Below, piece after piece: positions 1 through 8,688 of a DNA stretch of 64,000 nt. Under the pieces are notes generated by a model that ran no database searches, was not told the origin of the DNA, and saw nothing but the letters and a program-made list of their open reading frames with translations. The first letter of the stretch is position 1, and every line of letters starts with the position of its first letter. Made by a program: the position numbers and the translations under genes. The DNA comes from Actinomycetaceae bacterium (GTDB taxonomy: Bacteria > Actinomycetota > Actinomycetes > Actinomycetales > Actinomycetaceae), in contig JAUNHH010000003.1 in assembly GCA_030524055.1 (NCBI GenBank), positions 124,001 through 188,000 of the forward strand, read 5' to 3'.

Positions 1-1
1 C

Positions 2-1726
2 ACCCTAAGTAATGGCATCCGTCATGAGCGACAGTGGGAATGGGATAAGGCTGGAAGGATGTGTGCGCAAATTGTTAATGGCGCACGAACCGAATTTCAG
101 TATGACCCTGCTGGTCAATTAATTGAGATGGTGGGTCCTGATTCGACTAAGCGATATCAGTATGACCCTTGTGGACGTAGGGTCTTTAGTAGGACCAAGA
201 CTGGTGGGCACAGCGCCGAAACGCATATTGAATGGGATGCGCTGGGGCACTTAAAGTCAATTACTGACGAGCATAATCAGCGATATGACGTCCGAATTGA
301 CGCTTTGGGAGAATTGATTGGGATTGGAGCTGGAGAAACTCAGTCCCCTAATGTGTGGTGGGACTCGGCCTCGCAAATTCCGACAATAGCGACACTTGGT
401 AAAGAAGAGTTCCACACCGGACCGGGTTTGACGCAGGCGTATGCCGGACAACTTGGTCCTACCGCGTGGCGTCAATCTAGAGTTACCGACGCTGGGGACC
501 CTTGGGCAGTGGCAGAGGGACCTTGGAATCTCGACGCCCCTAGTAGTCTGACCTCAAGCGGAGCAATAACTATTGCTGGCTTGGAAATAATGGGGGCAAG
601 GGTATACGACCCATCAACGGCTTCTTTCCTCTCAACCGATCCCATCGAGGCACCACTTGGTTCGGTCTGGGCATTCAACCCGTATTCTTATGCAGGAAAC
701 GACCCAGTCGGGGCTTCAGATCCGTGGGGATTGGCCGCAGTGTCAGATGCGGACTTAGCAAAGTACACGAACGTCAAAGGCCTAGTGCAGATGGGCCAAG
801 ACTGGTTCGCAAATAACTGGGAGTACGTTGCCGGTGGGCTGATGATCGTTGGAGGCATTGCGCTGCTGTGCACAGGTGTCGGAGGACCCGCAGGGTTGGC
901 TCTGCTTGGAGGCTCCGGGGCATTGATTTCTGGCGGTGTCTCCATGGGCGTTCAGAAGTTTCAGAATGGCAGAGTAGATCCAGGACAACTCGGTCTGGAT
1001 ATGGCCATTGGTGGCATCGCCGGACTTGCAGGTGGTGGCACAGGACTATTTTTGGGCGCACGGCATGCGAGCCCGCTGTTTACTTCAGTATCAGCAGGGT
1101 CCGTTGACGGTGGGATATCTGGCCTCCTAACCTACGCGGCCAGTCCGGGCCCGCACGATCCGCTTGGAGCCTTGCGCTCCACCCTAACAGGTGCTGGAAT
1201 CGGAGGTTTAACCGGAGGCGCGGCCCATGGTATTGGTTCGAAAATTCCAAGCGGGTCAGGTTCGGGATCACAACATGTGATTGAGTCGGTTACGCCGCCG
1301 TCTGCAATGCGCCCACTGGCGGAATTGTCACCAGCTCCACGACCAGTGCCGGACGGGCAGTATTTCCCAAGGATTCCACTGCGGCGGAATCAACATGGAG
1401 TGAATCTTCCCGACACTAAGAGTGATATAAGTGATTTGATACCTGGCGGACATACATACCCATGGCCCGTGCGCCCTGGTTATGACTTGGGTGTAGATGG
1501 TGCACATACTCAATTGGGATGGAGGATTGGCGAGCATAAGGACATGACTTACGAATATGGACAAGCTCGTGAATATAATGAACTGGGAGAACCGATGCGA
1601 GATATTGATTTTACCGATCATTGTCGTCCGGATCTTCATCCGAATCCCCATTGGCATCATCAGCTCCCCAATTCGACGGGTGGGACAAAGAATAGAGAAA
1701 AGATAGCTCGCCCCCTTGATTACTAG
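2..1726 (+). CDS. Rhs/YD-repeat polymorphic toxin, C-terminal part (5' end outside window)
   Basis: The reading frame is open to the left edge, so this is the tail of a larger protein; about 574 residues are visible. The first ~110 residues show YD-repeat units (EWDKAGRM, FQYDPAGQL, YQYDPCGRR). An Rhs core end follows (GARVYDPSTASFLSTDP, then NPYSYAGNDPVGASDPWGL), the usual border before a variable toxin domain. After the border come glycine-rich hydrophobic stretches that could be membrane segments. The extreme C-terminus (YGQAREYN, RDIDFTDH, HPNPHWHH) resembles, from memory, the polymorphic toxin type 24 domain, a predicted RNase; that assignment is tentative. The family delivers C-terminal toxins to neighbouring cells, and immunity genes lie downstream, as here. 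Confidence 0.85.
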   Translation, partial: TLSNGIRHERQWEWDKAGRMCAQIVNGARTEFQYDPAGQLIEMVGPDSTKRYQYDPCGRRVFSRTKTGGHSAETHIEWDALGHLKSITDEHNQRYDVRIDALGELIGIGAGETQSPNVWWDSASQIPTIATLGKEEFHTGPGLTQAYAGQLGPTAWRQSRVTDAGDPWAVAEGPWNLDAPSSLTSSGAITIAGLEIMGARVYDPSTASFLSTDPIEAPLGSVWAFNPYSYAGNDPVGASDPWGLAAVSDADLAKYTNVKGLVQMGQDWFANNWEYVAGGLMIVGGIALLCTGVGGPAGLALLGGSGALISGGVSMGVQKFQNGRVDPGQLGLDMAIGGIAGLAGGGTGLFLGARHASPLFTSVSAGSVDGGISGLLTYAASPGPHDPLGALRSTLTGAGIGGLTGGAAHGIGSKIPSGSGSGSQHVIESVTPPSAMRPLAELSPAPRPVPDGQYFPRIPLRRNQHGVNLPDTKSDISDLIPGGHTYPWPVRPGYDLGVDGAHTQLGWRIGEHKDMTYEYGQAREYNELGEPMRDIDFTDHCRPDLHPNPHWHHQLPNSTGGTKNREKIARPLDY

Positions 1727-1751
1727 AGGTAATAAAGAAAAGAGTAGGAAG

Positions 1752-2237
1752 ATGCGTAACATTAGCTTTTCGAGCGAATATAGTGATGGATCGGTCATAA
1801 TGCTGGCTGAGTTTTTGCCTGCGATTAATCTTGAGGGGCTACATTGGGTAGCGCATTGCAGGTGGATTAGTTATTGGGGTCAGTGGCCAAGGGATCTTCT
1901 TGATTACATTCACGAGCGCGAAAATGATGTTCATCCGATAGAGGTCGAGATGATCAGACGGATTGCGAGTTATCCAGCTCAGTGTATTGAGGTTCGTTTC
2001 GCGGGTTATCGGGATAAGTCTGATCGCTGGCCGGAACTTCTTTTTGGCATTGAGGATAACTACCAGTGGGAGATTCATTATCGCGACCCTGCTCGAATAG
2101 ATTTTGCTGCGCTGGAAAAATTTAGTCCCTTTGTTGAGGAAAATCCCTGGCTGGCAGGAAAAGATGGAAGTATTTCACCTCGTCTTGAGTACCCATTTCT
2201 GCGACTCGAGAATCGGGAAAGCGCCTCGGGATATTAG
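1752..2237 (+). CDS. Putative immunity protein A, first paralogue
   Basis: 161 residues, beginning 25 bases after the Rhs toxin stop. The ATG at 1752 is preceded by an AGGAAG ribosome-binding site; an earlier in-frame ATG at 1716 overlaps the toxin and is less likely. The protein is acidic and tryptophan-rich, with no signal peptide or membrane segment. Its second half (AGYRDKSD, ELLFGIEDN, EIHYRDPARIDFAALE) recurs almost unchanged in the gene at 3219-3689, and its N-terminus recurs in the broken copy at 3716. Position directly after a polymorphic toxin and tandem duplication are typical of immunity genes. The function is inferred only from that context; I do not recognise a named family. Confidence 0.7.
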   Translation: MRNISFSSEYSDGSVIMLAEFLPAINLEGLHWVAHCRWISYWGQWPRDLLDYIHERENDVHPIEVEMIRRIASYPAQCIEVRFAGYRDKSDRWPELLFGIEDNYQWEIHYRDPARIDFAALEKFSPFVEENPWLAGKDGSISPRLEYPFLRLENRESASGY

Positions 2238-2287
2238 GGAACTTTACTGGCGACCGGACTTCAGGATCTAAGTGTGGAGAGAAGTAA

Positions 2288-2656
2288 ATGCTGATTGATT
2301 CTGCTATTTTCCCGCGTGCAGTGCATAGTGCGGGTGTTAATGAGTACTACTCCTTGGAACTCATAGCCGAGGGAATTGAGTTTGTCGGGCTGGTGTCTTT
2401 TCGCCTGCTTGATGATAAAGGAAGAGTAAAGGCGCCGAGAATGTATTTTCCTGAGGAGGAAAAGGGAAATGAATCTCCTTTCAGATTTCTCAAGGGGGAG
2501 TTTGTGGTGACGGTCGATGAAGAGCCTATTGCTGAAACTGGTCTCGTGGATATCACCTGGCACTTCTCTAACGGGTGGTCTCTGCAGGTTTTTGATTCGG
2601 ATCCAGTCGAATCCTGGTTCCTGAAGGTTGATGGTCAGATTGTGAGAGCGTCATGA
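2288..2656 (+). CDS. Hypothetical small protein in Rhs immunity array
   Basis: 122 residues, with a GGAGAG ribosome-binding site a few bases before the ATG. It is soluble and acidic with several predicted beta strands (EFVVTVDEE, WSLQVFDSD). Its stop overlaps the start of the next gene (ATGA), so the two are translationally coupled. No family is recognised. An immunity or antitoxin-like role is plausible only because it lies between two paralogous immunity-like genes behind the toxin. Confidence 0.6.
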   Translation: MLIDSAIFPRAVHSAGVNEYYSLELIAEGIEFVGLVSFRLLDDKGRVKAPRMYFPEEEKGNESPFRFLKGEFVVTVDEEPIAETGLVDITWHFSNGWSLQVFDSDPVESWFLKVDGQIVRAS

Positions 2657-3183
2657 TTATTGACCATAGAGGGAATCTCGCGGACCTTCTTGAATGGCGC
2701 ACAAATTTGGAAACAGCAGACCAAGCAGCGAGGCTTTTTCGTCGCGATGGGCCTGTGGTAGGTGCGGTGTGTCTGCGCGGCCTCGCGGACTATATTGGAG
2801 TTCCTCCAGCGCTTGATTTGTCGTTGAGCCCGGAGATTATTGACTCATCTCCTCTGAGTTGTTTAGTTCTATATGGGCGATCGTGGCATATTCGTTTTAT
2901 CTGTCCCTGGCGGACTTGGTCTAAGCTAACAGGCTATGTTGATAGTGACTTATGGTCTTGGTGGAAGGGGGTTCTTGACTTAGCGGAAGAAACGCCCCAT
3001 TCTTTACTTTTAAGAAAGAGGGGGGAAGTTGAAGACATTTCGATCCATTTTCGCAGTGGGATTGTGCTCGATATCTTTAGTTTGAGGCCTCTGTACTCTT
3101 GGATCTTCGAGAGCCGTCCTTTCCAGATAAGTAACTCATCTGAGATCCTGCATGTGCGAGGCGAGAGTCCTATCATGATCTAA
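2653..3183 (+). CDS. Hypothetical protein coupled to preceding small gene
   Basis: 176 residues, starting inside the stop of the preceding gene through a 4-base ATGA overlap. It is tryptophan-rich (GRSWHIRFICPWRTW, DLWSWWKGVLDL) with no signal peptide or clear membrane helix. I do not recognise the family. The overlap suggests that it and the 122-residue protein act together. As part of the array behind the Rhs toxin it may be an orphan immunity gene. This array is visibly richer in A and T than the genes from 5.4 kb onward. Confidence 0.6.
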   Translation: MIIDHRGNLADLLEWRTNLETADQAARLFRRDGPVVGAVCLRGLADYIGVPPALDLSLSPEIIDSSPLSCLVLYGRSWHIRFICPWRTWSKLTGYVDSDLWSWWKGVLDLAEETPHSLLLRKRGEVEDISIHFRSGIVLDIFSLRPLYSWIFESRPFQISNSSEILHVRGESPIMI

Positions 3184-3218
3184 GAATCACTCGTCAAATG
3201 CTGAGAGGTGGGGAGTGG

Positions 3219-3689
3219 ATGCGGAATATTGCCTTCTCTCAAAAGCGTTCTAATGGCGCACTTGTTGCGCTTGGGGAGATTTTGGCTGCTCTTGATATGC
3301 GCGGGTTGCATTGGTTGGGGTATCGTGGCGACGTCAATTGTTTCTTCCCGTGGCCAGTGGACTTAATTGCCTTCATGCGTGAGCGGGAATCGCTTGCTTT
3401 GCCAATTGAGATCGAGATGATTGAGCGAATCGCGAGTCATCCTGGGCAATGTATTGACGTGACTTTCGCGGGCTATCGTGATAAATCTGATCAACGGCCG
3501 GAACTACTTTTTGGTATTGAGGACAATTGTCAATGGGAAATTCACTACCGTGATCCTGCGCGAATAGATTTTGCTGCACTGGAGCAGTTCAGTCCTTTTG
3601 TTGAGGATAATCCCTGGCAGCTCAATAAGGATGGAAGTGTATCGAATATTCCCGACTTCCCATTTCTTCGGTTCGAAAATGAGGAATAG
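3219..3689 (+). CDS. Putative immunity protein A, second paralogue
   Basis: 156 residues, clearly homologous over its whole length to the protein at 1752-2237: MRNIAFSQ against MRNISFSS, GYRDKSDQRPELLFGIEDN against GYRDKSDRWPELLFGIEDN, and a shared EIHYRDPARIDFAALE. The ATG at 3219 was chosen because it aligns with the paralogue start and follows a GGGGAG ribosome-binding site; an ATG at 3198 is also in frame. Divergence is concentrated around residues 25-50, which in immunity families often hold the specificity surface. It is probably a spare immunity gene against a toxin variant. Confidence 0.7.
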   Translation: MRNIAFSQKRSNGALVALGEILAALDMRGLHWLGYRGDVNCFFPWPVDLIAFMRERESLALPIEIEMIERIASHPGQCIDVTFAGYRDKSDQRPELLFGIEDNCQWEIHYRDPARIDFAALEQFSPFVEDNPWQLNKDGSVSNIPDFPFLRFENEE

Positions 3690-3715
3690 CATCTGGGGTG
3701 CTGGGAGTAATGAGA

Positions 3716-4050
3716 ATGCGTAATATTAGCTTTTCGAGTGTGCATTTTGACGGATCGGTCATAATGTTGGCTGAGTTTTTGCCTGCGATTATCTTGAGGG
3801 GTTGCATTGGGTAGCGCATGAACTTGAAGGCAAAGCGTATGTCCGCAGTGCTGACTATGTGATTATGCATGACGTCTCCCTTATCGTGCTGCGACAAATG
3901 CTCACCGCATGCCTGCGAAAAGTGGGAGGGGAGCCCGCGGAACCGCCAACAGAGGAGCAGGAGGCGTTATGGAAACCTGCCTCTTGGCCTGGAATCTTCG
4001 CTTTAGCTAGTGTCGCTTTCTATGCTCCGCAAGGAAGAAGCTCCGCCCCG
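3716..4050 (+). pseudogene. Broken, chimeric third copy of the immunity paralogue
   Basis: From 3716 the DNA repeats the start of the gene at 1752 (MRNISFSS, GSVIMLAEFLPAI). A one-base deletion near 3790 (GATTATCTT where the intact copy has GATTAATCTT) shifts the frame and gives a stop at 3812. The other frame continues as LHWVAH, then from about 3825 it has no similarity to the paralogues and becomes more GC-rich (for example MHDVSLIVLRQML). This looks like a decayed duplicate joined to the end of an unrelated gene. The open frame runs on to about 4116, overlapping the end of the opposing esterase gene. Confidence 0.6.
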
Positions 4051-4056
4051 GCCTCG

Positions 4057-5160
4057 TTAATCTGCGGAACGCCCAGGACTAAACCAATTCTCGACGGCAT
4101 ACTGATAGCGTTCTAAAAGGCGCTCTAGTGCCTGATGTGAAACATCCGCATTCAGCACATCGAATGCATGAAATGCGCCTGGGTATATATCGTAGGTTGC
4201 CTCAACTCCGGCATCTTGCAGCCCCTGAATCCATGCAATAGTGTCATCCCTAAAAGGATCACAATCGCCCACATACGTGTAGGCAGGCGGCATTCCCTGT
4301 AAATCATTTTCCCGTGCAGGCGCGGCATCTGTAGGAATAGCAGCCGACTCATACAACGCACCTAAATACAGCCTCCACGCAATACGATTACGCGCCTCAT
4401 TCCACACGAATTCTTTATTCCCGCGCATTGAGGCACTCTGCATCCGATCATCAATCATGGGATACAAGGGGAAATGAAAAGCAATAGGGATTTCGCCCCG
4501 GTCTCGAGCCCGCAATGTTGTTGCCGCCGTTAAACCACCACCAGCACTACCGCCAGCAATGGCGAGTTGACGCGGATTAATCCCCAACTCCTCCGCATGA
4601 TCCCACATCCACGCAAGAGTGTCATAACAGTCATTAATTGCCGCCGGATAAGGAGCATCCACCGACAAACGATAATCCGGCGCAATCAACACAGTATTTG
4701 TTACTCGCGGAAATAGATGAAGAAATCGCGCCTCAATATGGGGATTGCCCGCAGCAATCCCTCCGCCATGAAGCCACAATAGCCCGGTCGCATCCGGCGT
4801 TCCATGAAGTGGACGCATCATGACCACCGGAATATCCGGCCCACCGCTGCGCGAAGGAATAGAAAACTCCTCAGTGTGCAGATCCGGCCTGGCAGGCAGA
4901 GGCGGTCGGTACACTTTCGTCAAAGCGGCAAAACGGCGAATAGCGCCTTCCGTTGGTGCGCCCAAAAAGCGGTCCATAATAAAACCGCTCAGACGCAATT
5001 GTGGGTCAATATGGGAATAGTTCCGCGCCAAATAACGCTGCAAATAGCAATACGCACCCAGGCCAATGGCGCCAACAGCGCCCATGGCCGCCCCCGCCAC
5101 AGCAAAAGCACCAAAAGCTCCGCGCCCAGAACCCCCAGAACCCGCTTGAGGAGTAGACAT
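4057..5160 (-). CDS. Alpha/beta-hydrolase, hormone-sensitive-lipase-like esterase
   Basis: 367 residues from the chosen ATG at 5160; another in-frame ATG lies at 5178. The N-terminus has a Gly/Ala-rich hydrophobic segment (GAFAVAGAAMGAVGAIGLGA), probably a membrane anchor or signal. The catalytic domain shows the oxyanion motif LHGGG, a nucleophile elbow GGSAGGG (GDSAGG in the family), an acid region VGDCDPFRDD and the histidine in GAFHAFDVL. These define the HSL group of carboxylesterases, which hydrolyse short acyl esters; the substrate is unknown. It is transcribed alone, converging on the Rhs island and diverging from clpP1. Confidence 0.85.
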   Translation of the reverse strand: MSTPQAGSGGSGRGAFGAFAVAGAAMGAVGAIGLGAYCYLQRYLARNYSHIDPQLRLSGFIMDRFLGAPTEGAIRRFAALTKVYRPPLPARPDLHTEEFSIPSRSGGPDIPVVMMRPLHGTPDATGLLWLHGGGIAAGNPHIEARFLHLFPRVTNTVLIAPDYRLSVDAPYPAAINDCYDTLAWMWDHAEELGINPRQLAIAGGSAGGGLTAATTLRARDRGEIPIAFHFPLYPMIDDRMQSASMRGNKEFVWNEARNRIAWRLYLGALYESAAIPTDAAPARENDLQGMPPAYTYVGDCDPFRDDTIAWIQGLQDAGVEATYDIYPGAFHAFDVLNADVSHQALERLLERYQYAVENWFSPGRSAD

Positions 5161-5293
5161 CGCCGGACCTTTCCCCATGGACAATGCTTTCCGTACTGGC
5201 AACAGCGCCAGATCGCTGAGAAATATTATGCGCTTCCCCGCGAAAAAGGCACCACCCCGTCCTCGTAGATTCTTTAGAGCGCCACCGCGGCTG

Positions 5294-5304
5294 CGCTGTT
5301 GGCG
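5294..5304 (+). promoter_or_regulatory. Possible ClgR-type operator upstream of clpP1P2
   Basis: CGC-TGTTG-GCG followed by AAA lies about 130 bases before clpP1. Actinobacterial clpP1P2 promoters are commonly activated by ClgR, whose sites have a CGC-N5-GCG core flanked by A/T. The match is partial and the regulator gene is not in this window. Confidence 0.3.
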
Positions 5305-5432
5305 AAAAGACCCCACCTAAGCCCCAAGCGCACCTCACTTGCCGGTAGGTTTGGGGTAGCAAGAATCCGAGCCTTCCGGGGATGGCCCCCAGGAGCAGGG
5401 CGGCCACGCGCCACCCAAGAGCGGAGGAATAC

Positions 5433-6065
5433 GTGAACACCGAAATTACCGCCCACGAGGGTGGGGCTGCCACCATGGGCCTCGGGGACGCTGTCTACCA
5501 GCGCCTCCTGAAAGAGCGCATTATCTGGCTCGGCGGCGAAGTCCGCGACGAAAATGCCAATGCGATTTGCGCGCAGATGCTGCTGCTTGCCGCTGAAGAT
5601 CCAGAAAAAGATATTTACCTCTACATTAATAGCCCGGGTGGATCGGTGACCGCTGGCATGGCTATTTACGACACCATGCAGTACATCAAGCCAGATGTCG
5701 TGACCGTGGGTATGGGGCTGGCTGCCTCAATGGGGCAATTCCTCCTCACCGCTGGCGCCCCTGGAAAGCGTCTGATCACCCCGCACACTCGCGTTCTTCT
5801 GCACCAGCCGCTGGGCGGGGCAGGCGGTAGCGCCACGGAAATCCGCATTAACGCTGACCTGATCTTGAAGATGAAGGAAGAACTCGCGCAGATCACCGCC
5901 GAGCGCACTGGCAAGACAGTGGAGCAGATCGAAGCTGACGCGGATCGTGACCATTGGTTCAGCGCTCGCGAAGCCCTCGAATACGGTTTCGTTGACCGCC
6001 TGGTTGAGACCCCGCAGGAGATCGGACATCGCGCGGTCCAAGACGCGCAGGATGGAGAGAACTGA
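5433..6065 (+). CDS. clpP1: ATP-dependent Clp protease proteolytic subunit 1
   Basis: 210 residues. The GTG at 5433 was chosen for its GCGGAGG ribosome-binding site six bases upstream. The serine peptidase signature is clear: [17 protein letters not shown], nucleophile in GLAASMGQ (about Ser99), LLHQPLGG (about His124) and an Asp near 169. It forms the heteromeric ClpP1P2 chamber that degrades proteins fed by ClpX or ClpC. clpP2 begins one base after its stop, so the pair is an operon. A one-mismatch copy of the dispersed motif (ACGAGGGTGGGGC, 5455) lies in the first codons. Confidence 0.95.
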   Translation: MNTEITAHEGGAATMGLGDAVYQRLLKERIIWLGGEVRDENANAICAQMLLLAAEDPEKDIYLYINSPGGSVTAGMAIYDTMQYIKPDVVTVGMGLAASMGQFLLTAGAPGKRLITPHTRVLLHQPLGGAGGSATEIRINADLILKMKEELAQITAERTGKTVEQIEADADRDHWFSAREALEYGFVDRLVETPQEIGHRAVQDAQDGEN

Positions 6066-6066
6066 G

Positions 6067-6723
6067 ATGAGCACACGCCCCTACTTTGAGGCGATCGCCC
6101 GCCAAATGCCGCAGTCTCGCTACGTTCTGCCAGACTATGAAGAGCGCACCGCCTACGGCTTCAAACGTCAAAACCCCTATGCGAAACTCTTTGAAGACCG
6201 CATTGTTTTCCTTGGGGTTCAAGTCGATGATGCTTCCGCGGATGACGTGATGGCTCAGCTTCTGGTTCTCGAATCTCAGGACCCAGATTCGCTGATCACG
6301 TTGTATATCAATAGCCCTGGTGGGTCTTTTACAGCGTTGACCGCTATCTACGACACGATGCAATTTGTTAAGCCAGAGGTCCAGACCGTGTGCCTCGGTC
6401 AGGCAGCATCGGCAGCCGCAGTTTTGCTGGCCGCGGGCAGCCCCGGAAAGCGTCTGGCCCTGCCAAATGCTCGCGTGCTGATCCACCAGCCCGCAATGGA
6501 AGGTATTCACGGGCAAGCCTCTGATATTCAGATCGTTGCTGACGAGATTGACCGTATGCGTCTGTGGCTGGAAGAAACCATTGCGCGCCACTCGGGAACC
6601 CCCGTTGAGCAGGTGCGTCGCGATATAGAGCGCGACAAGATCCTCACCGCCCAGCAGGCAAAGGAATACGGCCTCGTTGACCAAGTTCTGGAGTACCGCA
6701 AGAGTACGTCAGCAGATAACTGA
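6067..6723 (+). CDS. clpP2: ATP-dependent Clp protease proteolytic subunit 2
   Basis: 218 residues starting at ATG 6067, one base after clpP1, with the ribosome-binding site (GGAGAG) inside the end of clpP1. It carries the same fold: [17 protein letters not shown], nucleophile GQAASAAAV (about Ser115) and LIHQPAME (about His140). The longer N-terminus ([19 protein letters not shown]) is typical of the actinobacterial ClpP2 partner. The operon ends at a hairpin made from two inverted copies of the dispersed motif. Confidence 0.95.
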   Translation: MSTRPYFEAIARQMPQSRYVLPDYEERTAYGFKRQNPYAKLFEDRIVFLGVQVDDASADDVMAQLLVLESQDPDSLITLYINSPGGSFTALTAIYDTMQFVKPEVQTVCLGQAASAAAVLLAAGSPGKRLALPNARVLIHQPAMEGIHGQASDIQIVADEIDRMRLWLEETIARHSGTPVEQVRRDIERDKILTAQQAKEYGLVDQVLEYRKSTSADN

Positions 6724-6749
6724 CCCGGGGTAGGTCTCCACATTTCGTT

Positions 6750-6811
6750 ACGAGGGCGGGGAGCCTCTCAGAAGAGAAAGCGTTCTTTTCTTGGGGGCAC
6801 TCCGCCCTCGT
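6750..6811. terminator. Long hairpin after clpP2 built from inverted motif copies
   Basis: ACGAGGGCGG (6750) pairs with CCGCCCTCGT (ends 6811), enclosing an inner imperfect stem of AAGAGAAA against TTTTCTT. CTTTT follows. The position just after clpP2 and before the clpX promoter suggests a terminator. Confidence 0.6.
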
Positions 6812-6932
6812 TGCTTTTACTCGAGTATTTCTGTGGTGTTCGCCTAAGGCGGAGGTCTGCGCGCCGGATGGCACACTTTCCGCTGGTAACATACGCTAAA
6901 TACTAAGCACGCATTATCCATAACAGCATTCC

Positions 6933-6938
6933 TATAAT
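6933..6938 (+). promoter_or_regulatory. -10 box of clpX promoter
   Basis: A perfect TATAAT lies 31 bases before the clpX GTG. No good -35 is seen at the usual spacing. Together with the preceding hairpin it implies that clpX is transcribed separately from clpP1P2. Confidence 0.5.
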
Positions 6939-6969
6939 CCCGGGTTGCACGTCCAGTCAGGAGATCCTC

Positions 6970-8229
6970 GTGAGTAGACTCACCGACGGAGCCGAGCTGC
7001 TTAAATGCTCATTCTGCGGAAAGAGCCAAAAGCAGGTCCGTAAACTTATTGGCGGCTCCGGCACCTATATCTGTAATGAATGCATTGACCTATGCAATGA
7101 GATTATCGAAGAGGAACTTTCCGAACAGTCTTCTTCCTCAACAACACCCCTGCCTAAACCCCGGGAAATCTACGACTACCTCGATTCTTGGGTGATTGGG
7201 CAAGAGCGCGCAAAAAAAGCTCTATCTGTCGCTGTATACAATCACTATAAGCGTGTGCGTTCTCGTGAAGCGGGTAATGAAGAAGATATGTTGGGCACCA
7301 AGTCCAATATTCTTCTTCTTGGCCCAACCGGCACAGGAAAAACTCATCTCGCGCGTTGTTTAGCGTCTTTGCTTGACGTTCCTTTTGCTATTGTTGACGC
7401 TACCGCATTAACGGAAGCAGGTTATGTGGGTGAGGATGTCGAGAATATTCTCTTACGCCTTATCCAAGAAGCCGACGGCGATATTAAAAAGGCCGAGCGC
7501 GGCATTATTTACGTCGATGAAATCGATAAAATCGGACGTAAAGGAGAAAATGCCTCCATTACTCGCGATGTCTCTGGTGAAGGCGTTCAGCAGGCCCTGC
7601 TGAAGATTGTCGAAGGCACGGTAGCTTCCGTTCCTCCTCAGGGCGGACGCAAGCATCCCCACCAGCAATTCCTTGAAATCGACACCTCCGGCATTCTCTT
7701 TATTGCCGCCGGTGCTTTCGCTGGAATTGACGAGATCGTCAAGGGCAGAATAGGCCAGCGTTCCACAGGTTTCGGGTCTCAACTGAAGTCTTCTGCGGAA
7801 CTCGGTGACCTTTATGAAGAGGTCACTCCTGAAGACCTCCATAAATTCGGAATGATCCCCGAATTTATTGGTCGCCTCCCCGTTTTAACCTCCACAAAGG
7901 AACTTTCGGAAGAAGACCTGACTCGCGTTCTCACCGAGCCAAAGAATTCCCTTGTCAGCCAATACCAGCACCTTTTTGAACTCGATGGTATTGAATTGGT
8001 CTTTACCCACGAGGCCCTTTTAGCTATTGCCGCCCAAGCAAATGCTCGCCATACGGGAGCCCGGGGATTAGCGTCCATTATGGAAAAGGTCCTGTCTGAC
8101 CTTATGTTCGATCTTCCTAGCCGCGATGACGTTGTTAAAGTAACGATTACGCGCGAAGTTGTGGAAGGGGAGGCAGAAGCTGACCTTGACGTTCACGATA
8201 TGCTTCCCGGCAGGGTCCGCAGCGCGTAA
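6970..8229 (+). CDS. clpX: ATP-dependent Clp protease ATP-binding subunit ClpX
   Basis: 419 residues, the usual ClpX length, starting at a GTG after a CAGGAG ribosome-binding site. It has an N-terminal four-cysteine zinc finger (CSFCGK at 13-16, CNECID at 35-38), then an AAA+ module: Walker A GPTGTGKT (118-125), the pore loop GYVGED and Walker [11 protein letters not shown]. ClpX unfolds tagged substrates and threads them into ClpP. Codon use is less GC-biased than that of the clpP genes. Confidence 0.97.
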   Translation: MSRLTDGAELLKCSFCGKSQKQVRKLIGGSGTYICNECIDLCNEIIEEELSEQSSSSTTPLPKPREIYDYLDSWVIGQERAKKALSVAVYNHYKRVRSREAGNEEDMLGTKSNILLLGPTGTGKTHLARCLASLLDVPFAIVDATALTEAGYVGEDVENILLRLIQEADGDIKKAERGIIYVDEIDKIGRKGENASITRDVSGEGVQQALLKIVEGTVASVPPQGGRKHPHQQFLEIDTSGILFIAAGAFAGIDEIVKGRIGQRSTGFGSQLKSSAELGDLYEEVTPEDLHKFGMIPEFIGRLPVLTSTKELSEEDLTRVLTEPKNSLVSQYQHLFELDGIELVFTHEALLAIAAQANARHTGARGLASIMEKVLSDLMFDLPSRDDVVKVTITREVVEGEAEADLDVHDMLPGRVRSA

Positions 8230-8264
8230 AAACGACCATTCCGCCCTTGAAGAAGGGAAAACTC

Positions 8265-8627
8265 ATGGACGAGGCCGAAGCTCAGCGCATTAGAGCTGGT
8301 GGCGATATTCGCGGCGCGGGCGACGGCCTGCCCGAGGAATTAGTTGAGGCGCGCTCAACCATTGACAATATTGACGCTGCCCTCATTCATATTTTGGCTG
8401 AGCGTTTCCGTTGCACCCAAAAAGTTGGCCATATTAAAGCCCGCTATCGTCTTCCCGCTGGCGATCCGCAGCGCGAAGCGCGGCAAGTGGTTCGTATGCG
8501 TGCGCTCGCCGAATCTGCCGGATTAGACCCGGATTTCGCGGAGAAATTCCTCGATTTCATGGTGACTGAAGTCATCCGCCATCATGAGGACATTAAACTC
8601 GGGTACGAGGGCGGAGCGGCAGAATAA
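8265..8627 (+). CDS. Chorismate mutase, AroQ type
   Basis: 120 residues. ATG 8265 follows an AGAAGGG ribosome-binding site; a TTG at 8247 is the alternative. The all-helical AroQ pattern is visible: RSTIDNIDAALIHILAERF, KVGHIKARY and QREARQVVRMRALAE. The enzyme converts chorismate to prephenate for Phe and Tyr synthesis. It is a monofunctional cytoplasmic form, as is common in actinobacteria. The last codons (YEGGAAE) are encoded by a copy of the dispersed motif at 8606-8618, past the catalytic helices. Confidence 0.85.
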   Translation: MDEAEAQRIRAGGDIRGAGDGLPEELVEARSTIDNIDAALIHILAERFRCTQKVGHIKARYRLPAGDPQREARQVVRMRALAESAGLDPDFAEKFLDFMVTEVIRHHEDIKLGYEGGAAE

Positions 8628-8688
8628 ATACAGGTGTCCGCTATAGCGCGCGATAACAGGACGCCTCACGGCATTTAATCCTGCCCAA

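Noticed and set aside
59-1726. ATG at 59 as the true start of the Rhs gene
   Set aside because: The frame is open to the window edge and encodes a further YD-repeat unit before this Met, so the gene is truncated by the window and does not start there.
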